64,000 nt of DNA from Gremmenia infestans. Its lineage: Eukaryota > Ascomycota > Leotiomycetes > Helotiales > Hamatocanthoscyphaceae. Made by a program: the position numbers and the translations under genes. The notes beneath the pieces were generated by a model. It ran no database searches. It saw only the letters and a program-made list of their open reading frames with translations, and was not told the origin of the DNA. The stretch lies in assembly GCA_032629725.1 (NCBI GenBank), contig JAFEVB010000032.1, positions 62,001 through 126,000 on the forward strand. The letters are read 5' to 3'. Position 1 is the stretch's first letter. Every line of letters starts with the position of its first letter. This document shows, in pieces, positions 11,843 to 22,434 of the stretch.

Positions 11843-12165
11843 GGATCCGCGTGGAAGGCAATGCTTATTATTTGTAGTTACCCCGTCGGCCTGGAACTTA
11901 CCGTAACATGATACCGTGCCATACCATACCAGATATTTCGAAATATATGGACCGTAAGAGATGTGCCAGCACAGAGTATTAGGGTAATCATTCATCAGGA
12001 CGTACCGGATGCGAAGAGTTACCTTTTCATCCGTGGATGCGATGGAAAATGGAAGACGGCGACGGCGACGGCCCATCCGGCCCAATAATGCATGTGTTTC
12101 GGGATTACCCCTGAAGATTAGGTTAGTACCGGTAATCGCTTTATTATTCATGTTTATATGTTTAT

Positions 12166-12208
12166 GTATATTATATATTATATATTATATATTATATATT
12201 ATATATAT
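12166..12208. repeat. AT-rich (TATATTA)n tandem repeat
   Basis: Roughly six head-to-tail copies of a 7-bp A+T unit. Low-complexity sequence; no gene overlaps it. Confidence 0.75.
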
Positions 12209-12450
12209 TCATGCAATTGTTTCAATATTATGTAGTGCTATATATTCTGCCAACATTTCATCAGAAAGAAACAGTGTACCGTATCACAGCCGGGTAACTT
12301 CTTTTACTTTAATCCTTTCTAACCTTCCTCGTGCTGTCTCGTGAACCTTTCTTCTCCAAAAATGATGTCACTGCAAGGCTCAGAAGTGAGAACAGAACCC
12401 CGAAAGTACCGGCCTAAAATACCTCCATCCCATAAGTCATGCGGCTCACG

Positions 12451-12510
12451 CTACGCCACGCTACGCCACGCTACGCCACGCTACGCCACGCCTTGCCTTG
12501 CCTTGCCTTG
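12451..12510. repeat. Perfect 10-bp tandem repeat (x4) followed by CCTTG (x4)
   Basis: The unit CTACGCCACG occurs four times without mismatch at 12451-12490 and runs directly into four copies of CCTTG at 12491-12510. The change of unit at a sharp boundary suggests successive slippage events. Confidence 0.85.
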
Positions 12511-12702
12511 CGGGATCCTATCGAACACCGACACCGACACCATGGACATGGTTGCAGGTCTTCTTCTACCAACCCTGTCCTATTACAAGCCTCTTATCAA
12601 CGTAACAAGTCTGATCAATACCTTCCTTCATATATTGTTATCAATAACCTCTCTCTTGCATTAATAGTAAGATCAACATTTCCCCCCCCCCACCATCAAT
12701 AA

Positions 12703-13812
12703 CTACCCCCTGAGAACACCTGCTCCAGCTAAACCAGCCCATACCCCTCCCATATTCTGCGCCCAATCCTCGGCCGTCCGATGCTGCACATCCCGCAAAC
12801 TCCTGATATCCGTTGCGTCCGCAGTTTCCCTCCCCGCATTCATCACCTGCGCAGCTTGAGTAACTTCGTCCGGGAAGGCGGCCGTAGGTAGACTCGAGGC
12901 AAGCCAAAGAAGCAACCACGCGGCTTCCTGTTGGTTCTTCTCGATTGCCATGTGCAGACCAGTCTTCATCTCATCTAGCGGGTCCTGGTACCGGAGCAGT
13001 TCGGCAGGTGACATGTCATCTTCATCTCTGTCCTCTTCGATCGCTTTCAAGAGCTCAACAACTCCTGCTACATCTCCTTCGGCACACATTGTTAAAAATG
13101 CTCGTGCTGGTCTTGCGGCTGGGTTGGCATCTAGGTAGGCTTCTTCCGTGATGAGAGGGAGTATGTCAAGGTTTTCTTGGACTCCGCCTTCATTGTGGTA
13201 TCGGGTGATTACTTGAGGTTGCTCGGAAGTTGCACCTGAAATGATGGAAGAAGAACACGAAGGGCATTGCATGGAAATGGCGATCTGTGGTGATTCATCT
13301 AGAAGACATTGCCTATAAATGGTGAGTTAGTACATAGTCCTTCAGTGGACAGCTCTCTGCAAGAAGACAAAGAGGCTTTCAGGCTGCATAGAACTGAAAA
13401 TCTATGGACTCATCGATGACATCCCCCAATCCGTTACCAAATATCCGGGTCATATCGTAATAAAGACCTAGCAGGGTCTATATAAGGAACCGCCTCAAAG
13501 CAAGTGATCCCTAGCTCAATACCAATCTCGAAAATAAACTATCGCAACCTCTCATTCGAGCCCGAACTTTTGAAATGAACGAATCCGACTAACACGTAAA
13601 AATATTCCCGCGGCTTTCAAGCAGGTCACAAAAGCAAACCAGAGAAAGAACCATGAAATATGAACATACCAGTGATAATGGCATCCACACGTGAGGAGGA
13701 GATCATCGGGAGCCGTCTGTCCAGCCCCAACAGTCGACGAAGTAGCCTCGTCGAAATCATCAGGCTCGAGTTCAATTTTCAGCTCCTGGGCACAGATCTT
13801 GCAAGTTTCCAT
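12703..13812 (-). CDS. RING-like zinc-binding protein with ankyrin-like C-terminal part
   Basis: Two exons, 13812-13670 and 13312-12703, giving 250 aa. The N-terminus carries a cysteine/histidine pattern of RING type: C4-x2-C7, then C42-x-C44-H45-x-H47-x2-C50, then C64-P-S-C67. The splice falls inside the pattern (after H47), and joining it restores the C-H-Y-H-W-Q-C element, which supports the model. The rest is acidic and contains an ankyrin-like stretch (D-E-M-K-T-G-L-H-M-A-I-E-K-N-Q-Q-E-A-A-W-L-L) but no clear multi-repeat array. It could be an E3 ubiquitin ligase or another zinc-bridged adaptor; the sequence does not settle this. The intron is 357 nt, long for this genome. Confidence 0.72.
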
Positions 13813-14361
13813 TCTGGTGAGTATCAGGTATTGTGTCTATTATGTTCGGCGTTGATTACTTTGATGTGGAATAATAAAAAGGGAGCAAAACATATTTTTC
13901 GGGAAACCAAAATTTTCCTCGCTTGATATCCGCCCCCCTTTATAGAATTTGCCGCAGTGGGAAAATATTAGTTACAAGATCAACACAAGATCAATCAAAT
14001 TTACTGATCCATTGTGAGGAAGTCTATTTCTATTTCTATGGTTACCCTTTACGATGTACCCATACCGTTACTATTATATAATGGACAGGCATCTAAAGCT
14101 AAAGCAAAGGAAGTGTTGTTCTCCGCCATCAGAGTGAGCCCGAGCATTCAAAGAGAGTGATGGCTATGCCAGGCTCAAAAAAGATGGCGTAGTGATCCCA
14201 CGATACTATTGTTGCCTCCCAAGAAAATGCTTTAGGAACTAGAGTCGGAATGTCTCATCTAGATGGAGATAAATAAAAGGAATCACAACTACAATCCTTC
14301 TCCACCCTTACAGACCCAGCCGGACTCTTGCAGCATATTGTATTTTAACTACCCTCCCCAT
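13813..14361. other. Intergenic region between two minus-strand genes
   Basis: About 550 bp holding the promoter of the RING-like gene and the 3' flank of the thioesterase gene. No supported feature. Confidence 0.5.
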
Positions 14362-14823
14362 TCATTGTTTGGCCCGGGGCTGGACGTTTTGTATGTATTT
14401 GGTATGCGATGCGGTGGACACCAAAGGCCCTGGCTTTCCATCCACGAGCTTGCATATTCGGATTGTAGTAAAAGCCATAGACCTCCCAACTTTGTTTGCA
14501 GTGGACTCGATCGCAATCGTCTCTCCAACGTGAGCCTGTCCGATATATGTGACATGAATGTCTATACTGGCTCCTGACTTTTCAAGTCCGTGAGAACAGA
14601 TGGCCAACCCTCCGCTCATATCGACAATGGCAGCACTCACTGCTCCATGAATTGTCCCTGAGCTGTTCATTTGTTTTGGGCCGAGGGTGAGATGCGAAGT
14701 GACGGATCCCTTAGTGGCCGATACAACCTCCAATTCTGACAGCAGGAAGTTGTAGATAGGACTGTTCGACCGCATATGCTGCCATACAGCCTTGACATGA
14801 TCCAATTCGGTTGTAGAGGCCAT
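14362..14823 (-). CDS. Hotdog-fold acyl-CoA thioesterase (PaaI/ACOT13-like)
   Basis: Intronless 153-aa protein, the usual size of single-domain hotdog thioesterases, which hydrolyse acyl-CoA esters to free acid and CoA. The central helix motif G-T-I-H-G-A-V-S-A-A-I-V-D starts near residue 56 and carries the His-Gly and Asp typical of the PaaI/4HBT group. The strands that follow (I-D-I-H-V-T-Y-I, E-T-I-A-I-E-S) fit the fold. The start ATG at 14823 is the first in frame and lies well before the domain. The gene is divergent from fimbrin across about 680 bp. Substrate chain length cannot be read from sequence. Confidence 0.88.
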   Translation of the reverse strand: MASTTELDHVKAVWQHMRSNSPIYNFLLSELEVVSATKGSVTSHLTLGPKQMNSSGTIHGAVSAAIVDMSGGLAICSHGLEKSGASIDIHVTYIGQAHVGETIAIESTANKVGRSMAFTTIRICKLVDGKPGPLVSTASHTKYIQNVQPRAKQ

Positions 14824-15502
14824 TATGTCTTCAAACAGATGCCTGAATTGTGTGACGTGGATGCGATCGGTAATCGTCGTCAGCGAGGGCGAGATGGGAG
14901 GTTGGGGTCAGGCTGCAGCGTAAATCCTTGGGCCCTGTTGGATTAGTCGTGGCGTTTTAAAGGCTGTGGATGGTTGGGTTTGTTCGTAACAGGGGAGAAG
15001 GAGGAGCAGGAGGAGGACGAAGAGGAAGAGGAGGCTCCAGGAATTCGCCGGCCGGGCCGAGTTTCAAAGTGTTGTCTAAAAGGGGAGAATAATTGTAGAA
15101 GATTATTATGACTGCAAGATGGAAGGCTGACGAAATTGATGGTGGCGGGGTTAAATCAGTCAGTCGCCAAGCGAATGGGAGTTGGGCAGCAGCGCGATAG
15201 TACTTTCCTTGTCCTTCAACTTACCTTACCTTACCTTACCTTACCTTATCTGCATCCCATGTTGGTCGCATCCTTTTCCGTTTCCAATCCATTCATCGCC
15301 TTTGACTGTCGCGAGTATCGTACTCCTTGTCTGGCGACATCAATCTTCTGCAGTAACAGCCGTTTAACGACCGATCTATCCTGCCCCTCTTCCTGCCCCT
15401 CTTTCGGCGCATTCTCCATCATCTCCCCACCATCAACAATAAACAACTCACCCCAATATCAAGCCTCGCAACCGTTTTTGCCTTACTGGCTCCTCCGCCA
15501 GC
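14824..15502. promoter_or_regulatory. Divergent promoter region, thioesterase and fimbrin
   Basis: Head-to-head genes share about 680 bp. It includes a GA-rich block (about 15000-15035) and a (TTACC)n array 255-282 bp before the fimbrin ATG. A promoter role is inferred from layout; no defined binding site is claimed. Confidence 0.45.
15221..15248. repeat. (TTACC)n pentanucleotide repeat
   Basis: Five full copies plus a partial copy, just upstream of the fimbrin gene. On the minus strand it reads GGTAA. Confidence 0.85.
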
Positions 15503-17678
15503 ATGAACGTAATCAAGCTTCAGAGGTAAGTTGAGGAGTCTTGGACAGATGCGCATGTTCGATCCTTTCTGACACGCGGCTTAGGAAGTACCCTCAGTTC
15601 AAGCAAGATGAGATTTTTGGCTTGCAAGATGCCTTCCGAAAACTCGATGTCGACGATAAAGGTTACATAGACGAAGCCGCTGCCATCAAGGCCACTCAGA
15701 CCAGCGAAAGACAGCCGTACGATGTGGTTAGACAGGCCCTGAAGGAAGTCGAGTTGGACTCCTCCAGGAGAGTCGAATTAGATGACTATGTTGGGGTAAA
15801 TTGGCGCTGAGCACTTGTTTCAAATCCATAAACTAATTTCGTCTTCCAGCTTGTATCGAAGCTCCGCGAATCCTCTCCCGCCCAACAGCGCATGTCGACT
15901 GGCCCGCAATCCCCAGCGCGTGGTGGACTGGTATCTCAGCAAACAGGTGGTGGTGGGCATGCTTCCAAGGGAAGTGTCAGTGGACGAATCCAAGTCCAAG
16001 GATCTTCTTCCAACGTCACCCATACCATTAACGAAGATGAGCGAACCGAATTCACCCGTCATATCAACGCGGTCCTAGCCGGTGATCCGGACATTGGATC
16101 ACGTTTGCCATTTCCAACAGATACCTTCCAGATGTTCGACGAGTGCAAGGATGGACTTGTGTTGGCTAAGTTGATCAATGACTCAGTTCCGGACACGATC
16201 GATGAGCGTGTCCTCAATCGCGAAGGGAAGAAAATCAAGAAGCTTAATGCTTTCCACATGTCGGAGAATAACAACATCGTCATCGAATCTGCAAAGGGTA
16301 TTGGGTGCTCCGTTGTCAATATTGGAAGCGGCGATATTATTGAAGTTCGGGAGCATCTCATTCTAGGTCTGATTTGGCAGGTCATCCGAAGGGGATTACT
16401 AGGAAAAATCGATATCAAACTGCACCCAGAATTATACAGACTGCTTGAAGAGGACGAGACTCTGGAACAATTTCTGAGATTACCCCCCGAGCAAATTCTG
16501 CTCCGATGGGTGAACTATCACCTGAAAGCGGCAAATTGGCCTCGCAGGTATGCATAAACGACTGTAGAAGTAGAATCCAGCTAACTCTTCTCAGGGTAGC
16601 AAATTTCTCGTCCGATGTAAAAGATGCAGAGAATTATACCGTCTTGCTTGCCCAGATTGCTCCAGAGAGCTGCACACGTGGCCCACTACAGACTAGAGAT
16701 CTTCACCAGAGAGCGGAAGAGGTATTGCAAAATGCAGACGCGCTTGGGTGCCGAAAGTTCTTGACGCCTACGTCTCTTGTAGCTGGAAATCCAAAGTTGA
16801 ATTTGGCCTTTGTTGCAAACCTGTTCAACACTCACCCAGCATTAGATCCCATTACTGAAGAAGAGAAACTTCAGGTGGACGATTTCGATGCGGAGGGTGA
16901 GCGAGAAGCAAGAGTCTTTACTCTGTGGCTCAACAGTCTTGATGTTCAGCCTTCAGTCAACTCTCTATACGATGATTTGCGGGATGGCACTGTTCTCCTA
17001 CAGGCGTACGACAAAGTAGTAAAAGGATCTGTGAACTGGCGACATGTAAACAAGGTTCCAACAAACGGAAACGAGATGTCAAGATTCAAGGCCGTCGAGA
17101 ACACCAACTATGCCATTGAACTTGGCAAGCAAAACCGCTTTTCGCTGGTTGGAGTCCAAGGTGCAGATATCACAGATGGGCAACGTACTTTGACTTTGGG
17201 TCTGGTCTGGCAACTTATGCGCAAGGATATATCAGAGACACTCTCTGCATTAGCACAACGCTTAGGAAAGCGCGAAATTTCAGATGCCGAGATGGTTAAA
17301 TGGGCGAATGAGATGGTTCGAAAAGGCGGCAAGAGCTCTGCCATCCGCTCATTCAAGGACTCGACTATCGGCACCGGAGTCTACCTTCTTGATGTCTTGA
17401 ATGGAATGAAGAGCAGCTATGTCGACTACGAACTAGTCACACCAGGAAAATCAGATGATGATGCCTACATGAACGCCAAGCTCAGCATTAGTATTGCAAG
17501 AAAGATGGGTGCCACGATTTGGCTGGTACCTGAGGATATTTGCCAGGTTCGGAGTCGCCTAGTTACTACTTTTATTGGTAAGCTCATTATTTCCATCCTC
17601 TGTTCAAGACTATTATTTGAGATTTATACTAATTTTACCACAGGTTCACTGATGGCGACGCATGAGAAGATGCAGTGA
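15503..17678 (+). CDS. Fimbrin (Sac6-type actin-bundling protein)
   Basis: Cross-links actin filaments at endocytic patches and in cytokinetic structures. Five exons: 15503-15525, 15585-15795, 15850-16547, 16595-17577, 17644-17678, giving 649 aa, the normal fimbrin length. The N-terminal 78 residues hold an EF-hand-like region (D-V-D-D-K-G-Y-I-D-E at 29-38). Four calponin-homology domains follow in two tandem actin-binding pairs, recognised by repeated signatures such as D-G-L-V-L-A-K-L-I-N, L-I-L-G-L-I-W-Q-V-I, D-G-T-V-L-L-Q-A and L-T-L-G-L-V-W-Q-L-M. The C-terminus ends F-I-G-S-L-M-A-T-H-E-K-M-Q after a 66-nt intron. The start lies in a 23-nt first exon, as is common for fungal fimbrins. 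Confidence 0.95.
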
Positions 17679-18597
17679 GTGTATGTGTAGGCTTTGGGTG
17701 GGGCGGCATGATACAATAGGAAAAGTCTTTTCTAAAGGAACATACAAGTGCTACGAGCAATAAGAATATCAATCTATATATGGTGTCCTGTGAGAAAACC
17801 TCTGATTGAAACGTGTGATTACGAACTTCCAAACTTCTCTTACCCTGTCGAGCAGCTCGGCTTATCCGCAGGTTCAGAGGCAACTTCTTGTGAACGTAAT
17901 GCCTGCACTGACTTATTTACCTAAGCCTTTACGATTCTTGCGGCTTTGAACCCTATAATAGAAATCGGCCCTTCCATAGTCGGTCTTCCTTCTTAGCTTC
18001 AGTTGATACAATTGCTTGGATCTCTAAGCGCTTTACGGGAATAGTACGCTTGTTCAGCACACTGAAATCACATTTGACTGACCATGGCGCCTTTTCAGCA
18101 CAACTGCACGACCAATCATTAATCATCAATCACAATCACAATCATTGACCACAGCAAGACATTACACATAACAATGGAAGTGCAACAGAAGCACATTCTT
18201 CATTGCTCTCTATCTTCAATATACAGCGACCTCAGCAAGTCTTCTTTCTATAGAAAAGACCCAAGTTCATCCACGCCATGCTCGCTTGCTTGCTATACAA
18301 ATGCCGCTCAGCGAAGGCAGACGTAACATATAACATATAAGTGTGGTATCAATCAAGCTCAAACAGAAGAAACATGCCTCCCAACAAAATAAAAAGCGCC
18401 ATCTGGTTCGTGAAGTCGTTGCTTCTTTCTCTCTAAGAAAAACATACCAAAGAGATAAAATAAAGGGGATCATAGCGAGAGAGTATGCTCCTAGGTAGCC
18501 AAAATACAAAAGCAATTGTACATATAATAGGGGTATCACACAAGCACCCATTCGCTCCCCCTCTTGATAAACTTGTCCAGAAGTAGCCCAATGTCGG
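17679..18597. other. Convergent intergenic region
   Basis: About 920 bp between the stops of fimbrin (+) and the MIT-domain gene (-). It is likely made of 3' UTRs. A 94-codon hydrophobic minus-strand frame (18267-18551) is not supported. Confidence 0.5.
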
Positions 18598-21500
18598 TTA
18601 GGACGAAGCGGCAGATGTAGAAACCAAAGAATTCCGCGGCGTGGCGGGTGCAGAGCTCGAGACCGACTTGCGTCTTGTCTGCGTGACGTAGCCCTGGGTC
18701 TTCGACTTGGCGTGCGATTTGATCTGGTGTTCTGTCAGTTTGATTTCAGGCAATTGAAGACTCGAGTCCTTACCTAGGGTTTGCGCGGCATCGAAGAGCC
18801 TCGCTAGCGCTCCCATGTAGTTCGCATTTGGGCCAGAGAATTGTACCTCGCTCACATCTCTTTTGGCGAACCGCACCTTTGCCACAGAAGTTGTGGTCAT
18901 AGGTAGGGTACTCATGGTCAAACCCTCTTTCGGCAAATCCGTGGGCGTAGTCTTGCTCGAATATGCATTTGATAGCCCAACACCCGAATTCTTCGACCTT
19001 AACCTTCGCCATGAAAACGAAGACGACTTGCTCGACATGCTTCCGGACTTGGGCGCTGTGATACTAGTTTCCGCGTCACTACTTGGAGGTGCATCTTTGA
19101 ACATGCCTCCAGACCCCTGGACACCAACCTCGTTGCCCAATTTCTTCGTCAACGTCGCTTGAACTTGCTCCAGGATACCTTCCAACAACTGCATTTCCTC
19201 TAGCACAGCATCGGCATCGAATGTATCGACCTTGGCAAGTTTCATGAGAGCCGCGGTAAGGTAATCACAACTCACAATCTTGTCTTCAACATTCTTAAGC
19301 TTGACTCCTTTGACTCGCCACACATCACGTGGAACGAAGAGTTTGGTAGACAGATAGCCACCACGAGGGTGTGCGATGGTTTGGTAGAGGGCTCGCATAA
19401 GCCAGAAAGGACGAAGTAGAAACTCGGTAGGGCAGGGCTCTAAAGGTATAGGCGCACCCACACTGAGAGGATTAGGTGAACCAGGGCTATTAGGGGAATG
19501 TATATCGCTATCGAACAAGTACAAGCCTCCCGTTGGTGCTCCCTTGTCTTTAAAAGCGGCTGAGATTGGCGTTGGCAAGGTTGGGACAGCAGGCAGTCTG
19601 CCATTCATGTCCCTGGGGTTGAAACTCGAATTCGGGGTGTTTGGTGAGATATCAGACCCGTCATCAATGACGGATACCGACAAGTTCCGACCCTTCATAG
19701 TCTTCAAACTGGACGAAGAGAAGTTTTTACGAATGCCTGCTCTGGATTGGACACGAGCTGGGGAGGGTGGTAAGGTATCAGTCTCATTCGTGGAGGTTTG
19801 TGTCAGTTGCGTGAATTGCGTGAGTGTAGGGGTTGGGGGCGCTTGGATATCGGCAGGATGTGGGCCAGGGAGAGGAGAGGAAGCCTGTCGAATAACTTGG
19901 GGTATGGGTGGGCGCCCAGAAACTGACGCTGCGGCTGGTCGCTGTTGCGGAAAACCTGCAGTTTTCGGTTGAACGGGCACGGAACTGCTCTCAGGGACTT
20001 TTGGTGGAGGCATTGATGGAGGCTGTGTTAAAGCTCCATTTGACGTTTTTGAGGTAGTCTCAATCTTGAGAAGTTTTGCATTCTGACCAGAAAGTCGCCG
20101 ACTTCGAACACCTTTCGAAGTGATAGCTATCGGCTGTGGCGCGGAATTCGGCGGTGGGGGTGGGGGTAATGCTTGAGCTGGGGGCGGATAGGTAGAATTT
20201 GTATTTGAATTTGACGGTTGAAGTATAGGTAGTTTTGGTATCGAGGTTTCGGCCACGGTTGACAGCGTTGTACCGGCTGTAGTCGGATTCGATCCAATTG
20301 AACTGTTCCAAGTCCGTCCCGAAAACTCACTAGAATCAGACCCTCGAGGTAATGCAGACTTGGACTGCAGGCCAAACTCAAAATCATCCATCACATACTC
20401 TCTAGTCATCTCCTCTAGCATTCGCTCCTCCTCTTCGGACTCGTTGTCATACTCATCCTCAAAAGTATTATGTGGTGCTTGTTCTTGTAGAAGCAATCTT
20501 TTGCGTTCTCGGTCCCGTGCATCCTGAATAGCAGCTTCACGCTCGCTTTGACGTACCCTTTCTTTTGCCAACTCCACTTTTCGTCGGACGTTTGCAACAA
20601 TCTCATCATCATCATCATAATCAAAACGGTTCACTTCGGACCCCCCCATCGGTTCAAAGCCATCATCGTAAGCTGCCTCGACAGCGGCATCTAGGGCAGC
20701 ATCAAATTCCGCCTCTGTAGCACCGCTAGCTGCTCGAATACGCTTCCTTCGTACTCCTAAGGAAGATGTCCTGGAATGAACCGAGGAAGCAGTAGAACCG
20801 CTAGACTCGTCGATAGTGTCTAACCATGACATAGATTCATTACTTGGCGCTCTCGTATGCCCTCTGAATGGAGAAGCTCCAGGATCTGTCTGAGTATATA
20901 GATCAGACGATTGTTGCCTCGTATGATTAGTTTGAGGCGCGTGGTTCATGGGAGACAATGGACGGCGTGGGGAAAGTGGTGGAGGCATGTAAAGGCTCTC
21001 CATAGGTGGAGCAAGGTTGATATTAGTCTCCTTTATGCGCATTTTCAAGGGAGATTTAGACTGTGACCTGTCATATTCACTAAATGCGTTATTTCCCCGG
21101 TATGGCATCGACCCCAATGCGGATGGTAATAAAGACTCTCTCCGTGCCGGTAGATGTGAAGTTGGTAGTGATCTAGCTTGGTCGGGTTCAGTAATGTAGG
21201 ACTGATCGTTCACAATCCTCGTCACGGTTGCAGTTTCGATGATTGCAGGTTCCTCGTCCTCATCCTGCAGTGTGAGCTTCTCAACTCTACGCCCTTCACT
21301 TTCAGGCCTTTGGGGCAATGCTTTGCTACCGTCATCTAGTAGGTCAGGCGTGATCTTCTTCAATTCGCTGATTCGGCTTGTATAGGTGTTGCGCTGCATA
21401 TGTTAGCAAACCAATCTAACCTCCAATGTAGGGCAGTTTACAATTGCTTCCAACTTCCGCCTATCCTCGTCGCCAGAGCTGCGGGTCATTACTTGCTGCA

Positions 21501-22434
21501 ACAGCGCGCAGGCTTCTGAATACGCATGCATAGCGCCCTCGAAGTTTTGCGCATTGTCAAGCAATACGGCCGTATTCGCCTTCTGGAGAGCCTTGGAAAG
21601 CATGGCTTTCTGCGAGGGCTGCTTGAAATTTCCGTTCGAGTTTGTGCTACTACTACCCTTTCCAGTTTGGTCACTATTCCTGGAGTGGCCCTTCCGGGAT
21701 CTCAGTCTTTCTCCTACCGGGGGTTTATCGTTTTCCACGTCGAGTGATACAGCAGCTGCCGGATCTATATTCGCCGCAAAACCCCTTGGTGCTGATTCTT
21801 CCCAAGCCCTGCCAAAATAGTCCGGCACAGTCGTACGCACAGCGGCTGATAGTATTGCAGCAGTCGATGGCGAAGGAGTTGTAGGGCCAGTCAATGGGGA
21901 GGAATTGTTCACCGAAGTCTGTAAACTCGGCAGGGTAAGGATGGGCGGAAGTGTCAGAGTCGAATCCAAATTCGAGCGCGCAAATTGAGACTGTGGTGAA
22001 ATCGCGGTGGACGGGCGGTGCTTATGCAACTTCCTTGGGGGTGAGGTAGTATCAGCACCCAGTAGAAAAGTAGTCGAGCCAGACAATGACACTCTACGTG
22101 CGGAATTGGATCTTTTATGCGTGGGTTGGGTGCTGCCTGCGCTGGAGACTGAGGATTTAGACCAGCGATTGAGATTTCCCACGCCTTGGTTCATACCAGT
22201 CAGACTATTCGAACGTCGATGCGCATGCGCCGCGGGTCGTCGAGATTCGGGTGAGGTGCTCGAAGTCGAGGTCGTAGTCACAGGCGGCCGTCGAGGTGGA
22301 GATGCATTCTGAAAAGGACTTTGCGAAAGCACAGCGTGCCCACGGCTTTTCGGCGGCTCTGCTGGGAATGCGAAATTGTTGTGGTTATTGAAATTGCTGG
22401 ACGATTGTCTGGAAGGATGGAAGGGGGAGTCCAT
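18598..22434 (-). CDS. MIT-domain protein, long, largely disordered
   Basis: Two exons, 22434-21442 and 21393-18598, joined by a 48-nt intron with branch point gctaac; the product is about 1262 aa. The intron interrupts an MIT (microtubule-interacting and trafficking) domain at about residues 274-345, with helical heptads around A-L-Q-K-A-N-T-A-V-L-L-D-N, M-H-A-Y-S-E-A-C-A-L-L and Y-T-S-R-I-S-E-L. MIT domains usually bind ESCRT-III tails, so an endosomal trafficking role is expected. The Ser/Pro-rich remainder has an acidic/Arg-rich coiled-coil-like stretch (about 580-680) and a conserved-looking C-terminal block starting P-L-E-P-C-P-T-E-F-L-L-R-P-F-W. Many S-P sites suggest phosphorylation. 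I know no specific name for this family. Confidence 0.85.

Larger units (their letters stand above)
11437..12702. other. Repeat-rich intergenic region upstream of the sterol acyltransferase gene
   Basis: About 1.3 kb holding the promoter of the acyltransferase gene and the 3' flank of the RING-like gene. It contains an (AG)n tract, an AT-rich heptamer repeat, a perfect 10-bp tandem repeat and a CCTTG run, listed separately. Open frames here are short or made of low-complexity sequence, and I do not call them genes. Confidence 0.5.

Noticed and set aside
18267..18551. 94-codon hydrophobic minus-strand frame after the MIT-domain gene
   Set aside because: No family resemblance, lies in the likely 3' UTR; its hydrophobicity is what A/T-rich DNA gives by chance.
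18732..18773. Possible 42-nt in-frame intron near the 3' end of the MIT-domain gene
   Set aside because: Donor and acceptor fit, but the only branch-like sequence is about 3 nt from the acceptor and the segment is open; I kept it as exon.
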